Positions 34,544 to 45,887 of a DNA stretch of 64,000 nt are shown here, piece after piece (position 1 is the first letter of the stretch; every line of letters starts with the position of its first letter). Made by a program: the position numbers and the translations under genes. Under the pieces are notes generated by a model that did not search any database, had not been told where the DNA came from, and saw nothing but the letters and a program-made list of their open reading frames with translations. Location of the stretch: the NCBI RefSeq assembly GCF_002878395.1, contig NC_061119.1, positions 16,094,855 to 16,158,854 of the forward strand, read 5' to 3'. Source of the DNA: Capsicum annuum. Taxonomy: Eukaryota > Streptophyta > Magnoliopsida > Solanales > Solanaceae.

Positions 34544-35484
34544 TGGACTATAGAGGAGGAGAAAATCTTTGAGAATACCCTAGCGATCTACTTTAAGGAT
34601 AACAATCTAATGAGGAAGATGGAAGAAGTACTTTTGGGGAAATCGCGTGATGATATAATAAATTACTATAATATATTACTTGAAGATGTGGAATCCATCG
34701 ACTCTAGACGTGTTTCATTACCTAATTATCCAGAACTGTAAAGCGTTTCCAACAAGAATTCAAAAGTAGATGTAGAATGGCAAAGAGGGGCTTCTTGGAC
34801 AAAATTGGAACACAGGTGGGTGTCTTGTACAGTTCTTAAGACGACATTAATCATTTGAGTTGATATTTATAATCTTGTCTTGTAATTGATCGCATGACTT
34901 TCACTTTTGCTAGAACGGAATATCAAAAGATCATAATAGCACATATAGTTGAAGTGAGTGAATATAGCTACCAGGCAAAAAAGAATGAGCAATGGATAAT
35001 TCAACAAATATTAGAGTCTTATATCCAAAGGACGGTCTATTTGAAATAGCCTCTATACCTCTAAAGTAAGGATAAGGTCTGCGTACACTCTATCCTCTCA
35101 GACCACACTTTGTGGAACTACATCTGGTATACGTTGTTATCCCCTGATAATTTTATTTTGGGTCAGTGAGTGGGTAGGGTGTTGCAAGTTTTGATTAGTG
35201 TTATCTGTGACGTTACGCAGTGCATGCATAAGGCAATAAATATGCCTATGGAATCATACTTTTTGGCTCTGTACTTTATGAGTTAGCTGATTGACAGAGA
35301 AACTTTTAAGTTGATAATAACTTATACAACTCTTTCCTACTATAGGTCATTTCTCAGGGGCTTAGATAAATATGGAAGAGGTGACTCGAAAGGTATATCT
35401 AGGAACTGTGTGATAACAAAAACACCAACACAGGTGGCTAGCCGTGCCCAAAAGTATTTCAAGCGCTTAAGCAGTTCCTATTGA
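34544..35484 (+). pseudogene. DIVARICATA/I-box-binding type two-repeat MYB pseudogene
   Basis: Members are nuclear DNA-binding transcription factors. The first repeat reads WTIEEEKIFENTLAIYF (34544-34594), then GKSRDDIINYYNILLEDVES. The start of the second repeat, GASWTKLEHR, ends at a GTGGGT donor at 34815/34816. The acceptor is TATAG at 35345. Exon 2 continues in phase: [44 protein letters not shown] and stop at 35484. Damage: a TAA between the two repeats, no in-frame ATG, the conserved Trp of GDW changed to Ser, and SHAQKYF changed to SRAQKYF. Intron phase and both domains are retained, so this is a decayed genomic gene. Confidence 0.85.
35030..35145 (+). mobile_element. SolS/TS-type SINE in the MYB intron
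   Basis: GGTCTATTTGAAATAGCCTC ... GGATAAGGTCTGCGTACACT ... CACTTTGTGGAACTACATCT then GTTGTTAT. It lies in sense orientation inside the single intron (34816-35345). Confidence 0.75.
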
Positions 35485-35499
35485 ATCATAGGAATTCAT

Positions 35500-36130
35500 C
35501 ACTACTAAGGGACAGGTCCCTCTGAGGAGTTATAAATAACAATAAAACATAAACACAAAGTAAATATGCAAAACAAATCAACACACGAGATTTTTATGTG
35601 GAAACCTACCTGCTCAAGGGAGGAAAACCGTGACCTATCTTCACAGGCTTTCCCAAGCTTTACTATAATCAATCAACTCTGATTACAGAATCCAATAAAT
35701 TTAGCTCTAATCATAAATCTTGCAATACTTCTATTACAAACCACTCAAGAAAACTTTGTCTTACTTTTCACTTAGTTGACTAACTCTAGCCAACCATCCT
35801 TAGGCAACTCTACCTAAGCAAAACAAATGAAACAAAGAATACGTTACTCACATATAATGGAGTAAATAAATTTCTAGAACATGACTCACGATAAGCAATA
35901 CTATAGAACAAGAGAATTTGTGGATCTTGAGCACAAGAGCTTTTGTAGCCTTTTGATAAAATGAGATCGCAGGAACTGTTTCTCAAAGTTGATTCCTTTT
36001 GCTTATATAGATATGTGAGAATTTTGGATGGAATTTGATTGGACCAGATGTCCATTATTATACGTTATACACCTACACAGTAATTATGCTACAGGAAAAA
36101 CCAGGAAAAACTGACTCAAGAAAGATAACA
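35500..36130 (-). mobile_element. Copia-like LTR remnant
   Basis: ACGAGATTTTTATGTGGAAACC...CTGCTCAAGGGAGG and the following layout resemble the copia LTR at 19245-19968 (GTTTACGTGGAAAACACCTG...). Edges and partner are not found, so the call is tentative. Confidence 0.35.
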
Positions 36131-36139
36131 TATTAAGGA

Positions 36140-37035
36140 GAGGCTCAAGAGGGTGGATGTGTATGGGAAAGAGTCTAAGGAGAATCTCCATCCTAGCATT
36201 TTCAGCAAAGTGAGTGTTCAAAAGCTGCTTTGTAAGGTTCTTAACTTCAGCATTGAATTTCTTTACCTCTCCAGATAAATAAGTGACATGTGCCTTTAAT
36301 GTTGTATTTTTAATTTATAACTCCTCTAAAGCCCCAAACCCCCCTATTGATAGCTGTTGAATCCTAAATTTGAAGTGTGTAATCTCTGCATCTTTTGCAA
36401 CCAATTCCAATATCAACCCATATACCTCCAAACTCAAATGTTCTTGGGCATCGATCAATTCTAAAACCTGGGACTTGGTCCCAACCATCCTTCAATACAC
36501 TCATACTCTATCACTGTGTTTAGAGTAAACAACTGCCTTATAGTACCAGGTGTTCCCTTTTCACAAACAATCTTAAAATGATTTCACACTCTATTCAGGA
36601 AATTCCCTCAGGCCATTCCATGCTCTCCTTCCATAAAATGGACAACCTTGTACATGTGCTCAATTATTTGGGAAGGCAAACTCACAAGTTCAAACTTGGT
36701 CAGGCATTCTATCAGAAATATATCCACTGCTGAGGCAACAGTCCTATTTTTTGACCTAGGTAGTAATACCTTATTGATAAATTCATATACCAATTGAAAC
36801 TAACCTTTTGGGAACTTCTTTTTAACACCCACTGTAGAAGTCCCTCCCACTTTAGGGGGAAGTGTGCATGAATTCCACTAAAGGCTGTTAATTTTTCATA
36901 GATCTGACCCCAATAAAGGAAATGTCCAAAATCATTCATGAAATATCCTCATCCAACTTCATATTTTCCCTTGCACTAAATCAGACAAACTTAATCTATC
37001 CTCTGCAAACTTTATAGTGTAAAAGTACTCCCTAA
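36140..37035 (-). pseudogene. Transposon-type ORF relic, C-terminal part (interrupted by element C)
   Basis: Right to left, the frame continues from 57465-57700 across element C: EYFYTIKFAEDRLSLSDLV near 37028-36970, then VYEFINKVLLPRSKNRTVAS, FLIECLTKFELVSLPSQIIE and HMYKVVHFMEGEHGMA at 36793-36608. A coiled-coil-like tail follows (LKAHVTYLSGEVKKFNAEVK near 36300). It belongs to the same class as 15638-17280. No function can be assigned. Several frameshifts are present. Confidence 0.6.
37031..37035. other. Target site duplication CCTAA (left) of element C
   Basis: CCTAA directly precedes TGTAACAACC and is repeated directly after the 3' LTR at 57460-57464. Confidence 0.9.
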
Positions 37036-39821
37036 TGTAACAACCCCCATTTTTGGACTAGGATTCAAACCATTGTTATTAGGTATACAGACCAAAACTC
37101 AATGATTCTATGTCTATATATGTATGATAATCAATTCTATAGTGTTAAAGCATCCTTTTATATCAGTCGGAGTCATAAAATTTCCTTAACTCAAAGACGA
37201 GTTGAGAACGCTCCTATCAGTTATATTTGAATGGAAATTTTAGCTTGGGTCAACTTTAGATGACTAGTACTTGTACATAATGAATTACGTATCCTACTAT
37301 ACATCAAATAAAAGGTCTTTGAATCTTCTTTCCAATGCATTTTGTTTCACATTAATCCGATATCGAAGCAAAAAGTTATACTTATTTTACTTCAGCATGT
37401 TTGTCTGTCAACAAAGTGACGACCTGAGTTGATAGGCCATCACCGAAGTGATAACCTATCAGCCAAGTCGTCATCCCAAACTTGTGAGCCATTATTTTCA
37501 GCTTCCAAGTGAAACCTGAGTTGATAGGCCATCACCTAAGTGATGACCTATAAGCACAATTCATCACCCAAGACCAACAACTTATAAAATCAGTTTTGAA
37601 GTGACGACCTGAGTTGATAGGCCATCACCTAAGTGATGACCTATCAGCCCAAGTCATCACCAAGGACTAGCAACTCATAAAATCAAATTCTGAGTGACGA
37701 CTTGGTGTGAAAGGCCATCACTTGGTTGATGACTTATCAACCAAAGTTGTCACCCTTAAAATTCAATAATTCCCATTTGGATTTGGAGGGGTATTTTGGT
37801 CTTTTCCCCTATCTCCCATGACTTAAACCATAAAAAATACGTACTTGTCCATCATAAACAAGTTTTAAAACTACTCTTAATCCTCTCCACTCCCAAGAAC
37901 AAGAAAATTAGGGTTTTCTCTCAAGATTATCTCCCAAGAACAAGATTCAAGCTCTTCTCCAAGAAAACCAAGAAACTATAATTCCCAATCCAAGAACATT
38001 CAAGAAAAGTCAATTCTCTTTCAAGATCAAGCCTTAAGATATGTTAGGTGTTCATCCATGGGTCCCTTACCACCCATGGAGCCCAATAACCCCTTTTCAA
38101 ATTACAAGTTTTCAGATTCATGATTTACATGTTGAATTTGATTGTATTCATGTTCATAATGTTGTTTGAGTTTTAATCCATGATTAATTTAAAGTTTCAT
38201 GAAATTAAGATAGCATGTGTGATGAATTATGTGATTTTTATGTTAAATCCTTGAATTTGCTTAGTTGAATGTTGTAGCCATGATATTTATATATGCTTAT
38301 TATTATGTAAAATAATCATGCTCCCCAAGTGTTTGTTAGAATGTCTATGTGAGTTGAATAGTGCAATCATGACATGTTAGCATGTGTTCCCATTTATGTA
38401 CAAGTTCATGCCTCTTAAGTGTTTGACAAAATATCTAAATAATTGCATTGTGCACAAGTAGCTAATGTTATGCTTTCCTGATTGTGCTATGTTTACTATC
38501 TATGCTATCGAGTTCTGGAGGTATTTAGTACCCAAAATCTAGCTGTTTACCTAGAATTATAGTAGCTATAGAATTGTCTTATTAATGTCACGAACAGTAG
38601 TACTCAGTCAGTTACAGAACTCAGCCCAGTTCAGTTAAGTTTAATAATTAGTGTCATCCAGTTGGTAGTAGGATTCAGCATTGAGCGAACCCATGAATAG
38701 GGGATCACCTGTAAGTCAAGGGTGTGGTCCTTAATAGCAATCCTTTCATTCCAGAACTATGTAGCTAGCATAGGTTGAGATATCAACCTGCCAGTTGAGG
38801 TTTGATAAGGTGTTTACCTACCAATTGAGGGTAATACTGCTCTCATCAGGGAACTTTCCAGTAGAGGGTGACCCTTAGTCCTTTGGGATAATATTCCAAT
38901 GGATCCATACAGCCAATGTCTATACCTGTGGTACTGTACTGACACCTTTCTAATTGGGGTTACAGGTTGGACCCCAATAAGTTCAGAGAGGGGCATATCA
39001 GTTAGATTATTTCCTCCCATAGTTTCAGTTTTAGTCTTAGTAGAACTAAGTTAAGTTCTACAGAATTGGGACTGTCAGACACAGTCACCCAGTTATCAGT
39101 ACTTCAGTTATTAGTAAACTCAGATATAAGTTGCTTAGCTATTCAAACTGAATACTCTATTTTAGTATAAATCTCAGATACAATATATATATATATGTGT
39201 GTGTGTATGCATAGTATGGCATAATCAGTGTTTATAGTAGCTTCAGTTGTCCATGTACTCTCATTCAGTTATATTCATATCATTTAGTCAGTTTTTGTTC
39301 ATGCATATGAACCTATGTATGTAAGCCTACCTCACTTAGTATACTAGTACATTCAAAGTACTGATGCATGCTCTTTCTCTTACGTTATGATGTCTTACAA
39401 CGTAGTTTCAGATGCACGAGCTCCTAGCTTACGTAGCATCTTAGGCTATCAGTAGTAGTTATAGTGGTGAGTCCTCATATTTAAAGGATAGAGTTATTTT
39501 TTTAGTATTTATAGTAGTTCAGTATGTTCAGTAGTTGGAGTTAGTTGGGGACTTGTTCCATCAGCTCCACATTCAGACAGTTAGAGGCTTTTGGACTAGA
39601 CTATTTTAGATAGATAATTAGTTTTTCAGTATTATTATCAGCGGTCAGTATTTGATTTTCAGATTATGAACCTTATGGAATCTCCAACCTAATTTTTGCA
39701 TATGTTTTTTAGTATTATTGTTGTTCAGTGCTCATAGAAGGTACCAGTCGTGGGTTAGCTTGTGGTTCTTCAGGATTATATGCACCGTGTGATGTCTAGG
39801 TTATATACTCGGGGTGTTACA
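37036..39821 (+). mobile_element. Element C, 5' LTR (complete, 2786 bp)
   Basis: Begins TGTAACAACCCCCATTTTTG and ends CTCGGGGTGTTACA, followed two bases later by the primer site. Aligns with 44850-45887 and 56614-57459. A TA/TG microsatellite lies at 39187-39208. A probable transcript leader (AAAATTAGGGTTTTCTCTCA) begins near 37905, just after the palindrome array. Confidence 0.9.
37416..37754. repeat. Four about 60-bp palindromes at 92-bp spacing in the 5' LTR
   Basis: Units start at about 37416, 37508, 37601 and 37693. Each has a left arm of the type GTGACGACCTGAGTTGATAG-GCCATCAC, a 4-base loop (CTAA or CGAA) and a right arm GTGATGACCTATCAGCCCAA-GTCATCACC that is nearly its reverse complement. 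Spacers of about 32 bp (AACAACTCATAAAATCA-type) are also conserved. The 3' LTR has the matching array at 45234-45575. Confidence 0.9.
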
Positions 39822-39823
39822 AA

Positions 39824-39838
39824 TTTAATATCAAAGCT
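39824..39838 (+). other. Element C primer binding site (mutated)
   Basis: TTTAATATCAAAGCTT, derived from TTGGTATCAGAGCTT (initiator tRNA-Met). Three G to A changes are present, the type expected from methyl-cytosine decay on the other strand. Confidence 0.75.
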
Positions 39839-40046
39839 TAAGGTTCAACAGAGTCTTAGAGAGTCCAAAAGATGTGTCAAGTAGAGTCTTGTGAATGGGT
39901 TCGAAGTGTGCCACACTTATGAACAAGAGGCTATGAGGTATTTTTAAGAAAAAGTTCCCTTCTTTTAGTATTCATGTCGTGTGAGTGAGCATGAGCTCAA
40001 GTTAAATTATCTATCTAATTCTCCTTTTCTCTTCTATTTACAGAAT

Positions 40047-41060
40047 ATGCCTCCCAAAATAACCAATAGAAGAAGAACTGGGAATCAGCCATCACTTCTA
40101 CCCGTTCAGGCAGATCCCCTGGATGAGCATTTCTCTCACATAGAATTTAGATCAGCTTTCTCCACTCTGGCCCATTCTGTAGCAGCCCAGAATGAACGCT
40201 CAACTACTGTTCAGGCTAACCCAATGGCCAATACTGCTGCAACTAGAATTTGGTACTTCACTCGAATGAACCTTCCTCTATTATTAGGGTCTAATTCTGA
40301 AGAGGACCCATAGGAATTCCTTGACATGGTGTAGAAGGTAACATTTATTATAGGGGTAACTACTAGTGAGAGTGTTGGATGTGGCTCACATATGGTTTAA
40401 GTATAGGAAGACAGATAGGGCTGTAGATGCAGGGCCTATAGAATGGGAGGAATTTCCTACTTCCTTTCTAGATAGGTTCTTCCCATTGGAGTTGAGGGAA
40501 GCTAAGGTGTTAGAATTCATTAACTTGAATCAGGGAAGCATGTCAGTAAAGGAGTATTCTCTCAAGTTTACTCAGTTATAGTTGATAGTAAATCTAAGAT
40601 GAGTAAGTTTGTGTTTGGTGTATCCAACGGTGTGGTCAAGAAGTGTCGAACTGTGATGCTGATTAAGGAGATGGACCTAGCTAGGTTAATGGTCCACACT
40701 TAATATATAGAGGAGTATAAGACTAACGAGAAAGAAAGAGAGAACAAGAGGGCTATAATAGGTAGCTTCAACTTCACTCAGCCTAAGTGAGAGGGTGGTA
40801 ATCATTCTTAGTTCTACCCAAAATCCTTAATTCCATTCCTTTCCTCAGTAGTGCTCCAGTACCTAAGTTAAAAATGATAATAAAGATAGGGCACCAGGCT
40901 TTAAATCTCAGGGTAGTGTTAGCAGTGCTCGAACAAATCCTCTTTGCCAGAAGTATGGTAGAAACCATTAGGGTATCTATAGAGATGACAATGATGTGTG
41001 TTTCGGGTATGGAAAGCTAGGTCATAGAATTAGATATTGACCTCTGTAGGTTCACAGGGT
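40047..41060 (+). pseudogene. Element C gag (decayed)
   Basis: Starts at ATG 40047-40049 (MPPKITNRRRTGNQPSLLPV), the usual Tekay gag opening. The core follows: MNLPLLLGSNSEEDP, then WEEFPTSFLDRFFPLELREA and FINLNQGSMSVKEYSLKFTQ at 40440-40575. Two degraded zinc knuckles lie at about 40935-41035 (CQKYGRNH, CFGYGKLGHRI), each with a Cys replaced by Tyr. Stops interrupt the frame at several points. The ATG is chosen because it matches the N-terminal motif also visible in element B. Confidence 0.85.
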
Positions 41061-41179
41061 CAGTACAATCGTCCCCCAGTTCAGTTCGTCCGCCCATCTC
41101 AATAGAGTGCCTCTTCCAGTGCCACCATTAGGTAGCGCCCAAATCGGCTCTATGAACTTCAGTCATGACAAGATCGGGA

Positions 41180-41500
41180 AAGTTCTCTTGATGCGGTCAC
41201 TGGTACGTTACAAGTTTATCATTCACATATTTATGCCTTTCTAGATCCAGGATCTTCCATGTACTTTGTAACTCCTTATATAAATGTTGACTTTGTTGTC
41301 AGTCCCGAAATCCTAGCAGAGCCCTTCTCAATCTCTACTCCAGTGGGTAAGTCTATTATAGCCTGATGGGTATACAAGAACTGTCCGATTTTGATATCTC
41401 AGAAAGTTACTTTAACAGACTTAGTAGAGTTAGAGATGACAAATTTTTACGTCATTCTCGGCATCGATTAGCTTTATTCATGCTATGCTTAAGTTGACTG
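41180..41500 (+). pseudogene. Element C aspartic protease (decayed)
   Basis: Reads VYHSHIYAFLDPGSSMYFVT followed by PYINVDFVV, with the active-site Asp in D-P-G-S. Then come SISTPVGKSIIA and YVILGID near 41455. It lies in the expected position between the gag zinc knuckles and reverse transcriptase. In-frame stops are present. Confidence 0.8.
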
Positions 41501-41589
41501 TAGAAACAGAGTTGTCCATTTTTAGTTCCTGAATGAACCTTTCCTAGAATGGAGGGGTAATACTTCAACAGTTAGAGGTAAACTTATTT

Positions 41590-42990
41590 CATACCTTAGA
41601 GTGAGAAAAATGATATCCAAGGGTTTCGTCTATCATCTCGTTCGAGTTAAAGACTCTAATTCTGAAACCCCTGACCTTGAGTTATTTTCAGTAGCATGTG
41701 AATTACCAGAAGTGTTTCTTGAAGACCTTCTTGGAGTTACTCTCAAAAGGGAAATTATCTTCAGAATATACCTTCTTCTAGATACTCAGCTTATGTATAT
41801 TCGGTCATACAGAATAGTTCCAGTAGAACTTAATGAGTTAAAAGAACAATTGAAAGATCTCATTGATAAGGGATTCATCAAACCTAGTGTTTCCCCGTAG
41901 GGCGCACCAGTTTTATTCATGCGTAAGAAAGATGATTCTCTCAGAATATGTATTAACTACCGTTAGTTGAACAAAGACACAGTCAAGAATAAATATCTAC
42001 TTCCCAGAATCGATGAATTGTTTGACCAACTTTAGGGTGCTATTTAATTTTCTAAGATAGAACTCAAATCAGGATATCATCAACTCAGATTCAGAGAATA
42101 TGATATTCCAAAAGCAACTTTCAGAACTCGATATGGTCACTTTGAATTCGTCATTCGGCCTAACCAATGCCTCAGCAACTTTCATGGACTTGATGAACCA
42201 TGTGTTCAAGCAGCATGTGGACATGTTTGTTATTGTCTTTATTGATAACATTCTTGTCTACTCCCATAATAAAAGTGATCATGTAAACCATCTCAGAATA
42301 GTATTATAGACTCTCAGATCCCATCAGTTGTTTGCCAAATTTATTAAGTGCGAATTTTTTCTAAGGCAGTAGCTTTCTTGGTCATATAGTTTTCGGTGAT
42401 GGCTTTGGAGTTGATCCTTAAAAGAATGAAGTAGTGAAAAACTGGACCAGACCCATTTGTTAGATATCAAGAGTTTCTTGGATTTGGCTGGCTATTATCG
42501 ATAGTTTGTTTAAGGATTTTCATATATTATAGCTCCCATGTCCAATTTGACTCAGAATAAAGTCAAATTCCAGTGGTTAGATTCTTCTGAGAAGTGTTTT
42601 TAGGAGTTGAAGACTCGACTCACTACAACCCCAGTTTTGACTTTACCGGATGGTTCAAATAGATTTATTGTGTATTATGATGCTTTCAGAGTTGGTTTGG
42701 GGTGTGTTTTGATGCATAGAGGTAAGGTCATAGCCTATGCCTCTAGACAACTTAGGCCCCATGAAAATAATTACCCCACTCATAATCTTGAGTTAGCGAC
42801 TATTGTGTTTACCTTAATGATTTGGAGGAATTATATGTAGTGGGTGTATGTTGATGTGTTCACAGATCACTAAAGCCTGTAGTATGTATTTTCTTAGAAA
42901 GACTTGAAACTGCATCAGAGAAGGTAGTTAGAGTTGTTGAAAGACTAAGACATGAGTGTTCTGTATTATTCGGCAAGGCCAATGTAGTGG
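41590..42990 (+). pseudogene. Element C reverse transcriptase and RNase H (decayed)
   Basis: The reverse transcriptase region runs from ELPEVFLEDLLGVTLKRE (41700) through LKEQLKDLIDKGFIKPSVSP, LRICINYR and [20 protein letters not shown]. The catalytic box is FIDNILVYS at about 42238-42264, with the second Asp replaced by Asn. RNase H at 42600-42990 keeps its acidic residues ([36 protein letters not shown]). Multiple stops and frameshifts make it non-functional. Confidence 0.9.
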
Positions 42991-43229
42991 CAGATACCCT
43001 CAGTAGGTTGTGTATGGGTAGTTTTACTCATGTTGAGGATGATAAGAAAGAGCTAGTTAGGGAAGTCCATTAGCTTACCAGATTAGGTGTCCTTTTAGTC
43101 GATTCAGTAGAGGGTAGTTTGTTGGCAGAATAGTTTAAAATCATCTCTAATTTTGAAGTGCAAGAAAAATAGGACAGAGATCCCAGTATAGTTAAGTTTA
43201 AAGAGTCAGTCAAAGATCAGAAAGTAGAG

Positions 43230-44580
43230 GTTTTCTCCCAAGTGGGAGATGGTGTATTGGATTACCAGGGCCGTCTATGTGTGCCAGGTGTAGATAACTT
43301 GGGGAAATGAATTCTTGAAGAAGTTCACGGCGCGTGCTACTCTATTCATCCAGGGGATACTAAGATCTACCTTGATTTGTGGGAGATCTATTGGTGGAGT
43401 GGGATAAAGAGAGACATTGTAGAGTTTGTGGATAAGTGCTCCACATGTCAGCAGATTAAAATTGAGCATCAAAAGCCTAGTGGTTCCATACAGGAGTTCT
43501 GTATTCCCACATGGAAGTGGGAGGAAGTGAACATAAACTTTATGATAGGTTTGCCTTGTACTCGTTGCCAGCATGATTCAATTTGGGTCATTGTAGATAG
43601 GATGACCAAATCAGCCTATTTCTTGCTAGTTCATACTTCTTATTCAGCCAAGGACTATGTCAGGCTCTATATCAGAGAGTTGGTTAGGTTGCACGGTGTC
43701 TCTTTGTCCATTATTTCAGATAGAGGTACACAGTTCACCTCTTACTTTTGGAAAGCCTTCTAAAAAGGTCTTGTTACCCAAGTCCACTTCAGTATAGCCT
43801 TCCACCCTCAGACAGATGATCAAGCAGAAAGGACTATTCAAACACTAGAGGATATATTGTGAACGTGTGTTGTTGACTTTAAGGGTAGTTGGAATGACCA
43901 CTTGCCTGTGATTGAGTTTGCGTATAATAATAGCTATCACTCCAGTATTCAGATGGCTTTGTTTGACGCACTTTATGGGTGGAGATACAGGTCTCCTATT
44001 GGATGGTTTAAGGTAGGTGAGACTGCGTTGGCAGGGCCTGACCAAGTATTTGATGACTTAAAGAAAGTGCAGTTAATCAAAGAGAGGCTTAAGACATCTC
44101 AGAGACGACAAAAATCTTATACAGATGTGAGGAGAAAATATCTTGAATTTGAGATTAAAGATTTTATATATTTGAAGATCTCTTCCATGAAGGGAGTAAA
44201 GAGGTTCGGTAAGAAGGGGAAGCTCAGTCCCCGATATGTTAGCCCTTATAAAATTTTGATTCATTTTGGAAGGGTAGCTTATGAGCTTGAGTAGCCTGCA
44301 GACTTAGAATCAGTGCACCCAGTGTTCCACATCTCCTTATTAAAAAAGTGTATTGGTGACCCAGTGGTTGTAGTCCCCATAGAATGTATAGATGTTCAGA
44401 ACAGTCTCTCTTAAGAAAAAGCTCCAGTCGATATCCTTGATCACCAGATTCATAGACTAAGGAACAAAGAAGTTCCCTCAGTCAAAGTTCTTGGCGGAAC
44501 CAGTCCGTTGAGGGATCCACTTGGGAAGAAGAAGCTGATATGCAAACCAAGTACCCTCATATTTTCTCCACAAACTCAGA
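43230..44580 (+). pseudogene. Element C integrase and chromodomain (decayed)
   Basis: The zinc domain at about 43318-43460 has both histidines (EVHGACYSIHPG) and both cysteines (KCSTCQQIK). In the core, the first catalytic Asp is Asn (VNINFMIGLP), the second is kept (SIISDRGTQFTS), and the Glu is kept (DDQAERTIQTLE). Then IEFAYNNSYHSSIQMALFDA and RYRSPIGWF. A chromodomain ends the frame (APVDILDHQIHRLRNKEVPS, VEGSTWEEEADM at 44415-44550). Chromodomains in such integrases are thought to guide insertion into heterochromatin. Confidence 0.9.
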
Positions 44581-44769
44581 CTCAGTTTAAGGTAACGACT
44601 TTCTTTTCCATTCTCAGTTCCAGCTATATTGTATTCATGTCATTCTATGCATTCCCGAACCAGTTCAGGCATGTGTCATGTTTCAGATTCAGTTATGTAA
44701 TCACATTTTCAGCATGTATATTCAGAATGTAACCTCAATTCCTCAGTGTTCTCAGCTTAAGTAGCCTCA

Positions 44770-44865
44770 TTCAAGGATGAATTTTCCCAAGGGAGAAATA
44801 ATATAACAACCCCCTTATTCAAGGACGACTGTTCCCAAGGGCAAAATAATGTAACAACCCCCATT
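44770..44865 (+). repeat. 48-bp tandem duplication of polypurine tract and LTR start
   Basis: TTCAAGGATGAATTTTCCCA-AGGGAGAAATAATATAACAACCCCC is followed by a second copy, TTCAAGGACGACTGTTCCCA-AGGGCAAAATAATGTAACAACCCCC. Each copy contains a polypurine tract and the first bases of the LTR. The second copy joins the full 3' LTR at 44850. Confidence 0.85.
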
Positions 44866-45887
44866 TTCTGACTAAGATTCAAACCATTGTTATTAGGTAT
44901 ACAGACTGAAACCCTATGATTCTATTTATATATTTGTGTTATGATTAGTTATATAGTGTTAAAATTTCCCTTTTTATCATTCAGGGTCATAAAAATCTCC
45001 TAATTCAAGGATGAGTTCAGAGCGCTCCTATCGGTTAAGTTTGAGTGAATTTTCAGCTTGGGTCAAATTTAGATGACCATTACTCCTTTTACATAATGAA
45101 TTAAGTATCCTAATATATATCATACATGAAAGGTATTTAAATCTTCTTTCCAACACATTTTGTTTCACCTTAATCCGATATCAGAGCTAAAAGTTATACT
45201 CATTTTACTTCAGCATGTTTGTCTGTCAGCAAAGTGAGGATCTAAGTTGATAGGCAATCACCTAAGTAATGACCTATCAACCAAGTCGTCACCCCAAACT
45301 AGTTAGCCATTATTTTCATCTTCCAAGTGGCGACCCGAGTTGATAGGCCATCACCTAAGTGATGATCTATCTGCTAAAGTCATCACCCAAGACCAACAAC
45401 TCATAAAACCAGTTTCCAAGTGACGACCTGCGTTGATAGCCATCATAAAATTGATAACCTATCAACCCAAGTTATCACCCAAGACCAGCAACTCATAAAA
45501 TCACTTTCTGAGTGACGACTTGGTGTGATAGGCCATCACTTGGTTATGACTTATCAACCAAGGTCGTCACCATTAAAATTCAGCTATTCCCATTTAGATT
45601 CGGAGGGGTATTTTGGTCTTTTCCCTAACCTCCAATGACTTAAACCATCAAAAATATGTACCTTTCCATAATAAAAAAGTTTTAAAACTACTCTTAATCC
45701 TCTCCAATCTCAGGAATAAGAAAATTAGGGTTTCCTCTCAAGATCATCTCCCAAGAACAAGATTCAAGATCTTCTCCAAGAAAAGAAAGAAATTATAATT
45801 CCCAATCCAAGAACATTCCAGAAAAGTCAATTCTCTTTCAAGATCAAGCCTTAAGGTATGTTAGGTGTTCATACATGGGTCACTTAC
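44850..45887 (+). mobile_element. Element C, 3' LTR, first part
   Basis: Aligns with 37036-38070 of the 5' LTR. It ends at CACTTAC, after which the Athila LTR begins. Four palindrome units lie at about 45234, 45327, 45420 and 45512, again with 92-93-bp spacing. Confidence 0.9.

Noticed and set aside
37028..37040. TTTAGGG-like telomere heptamer at the element C target site
   Set aside because: A single occurrence that arises from the ORF codons; not a telomeric tract.
37416..37754. Regularly spaced palindromic repeats that look superficially like a CRISPR array
   Set aside because: The spacers are similar to each other, there are no cas genes, and the array is duplicated in both LTRs of a plant retrotransposon.
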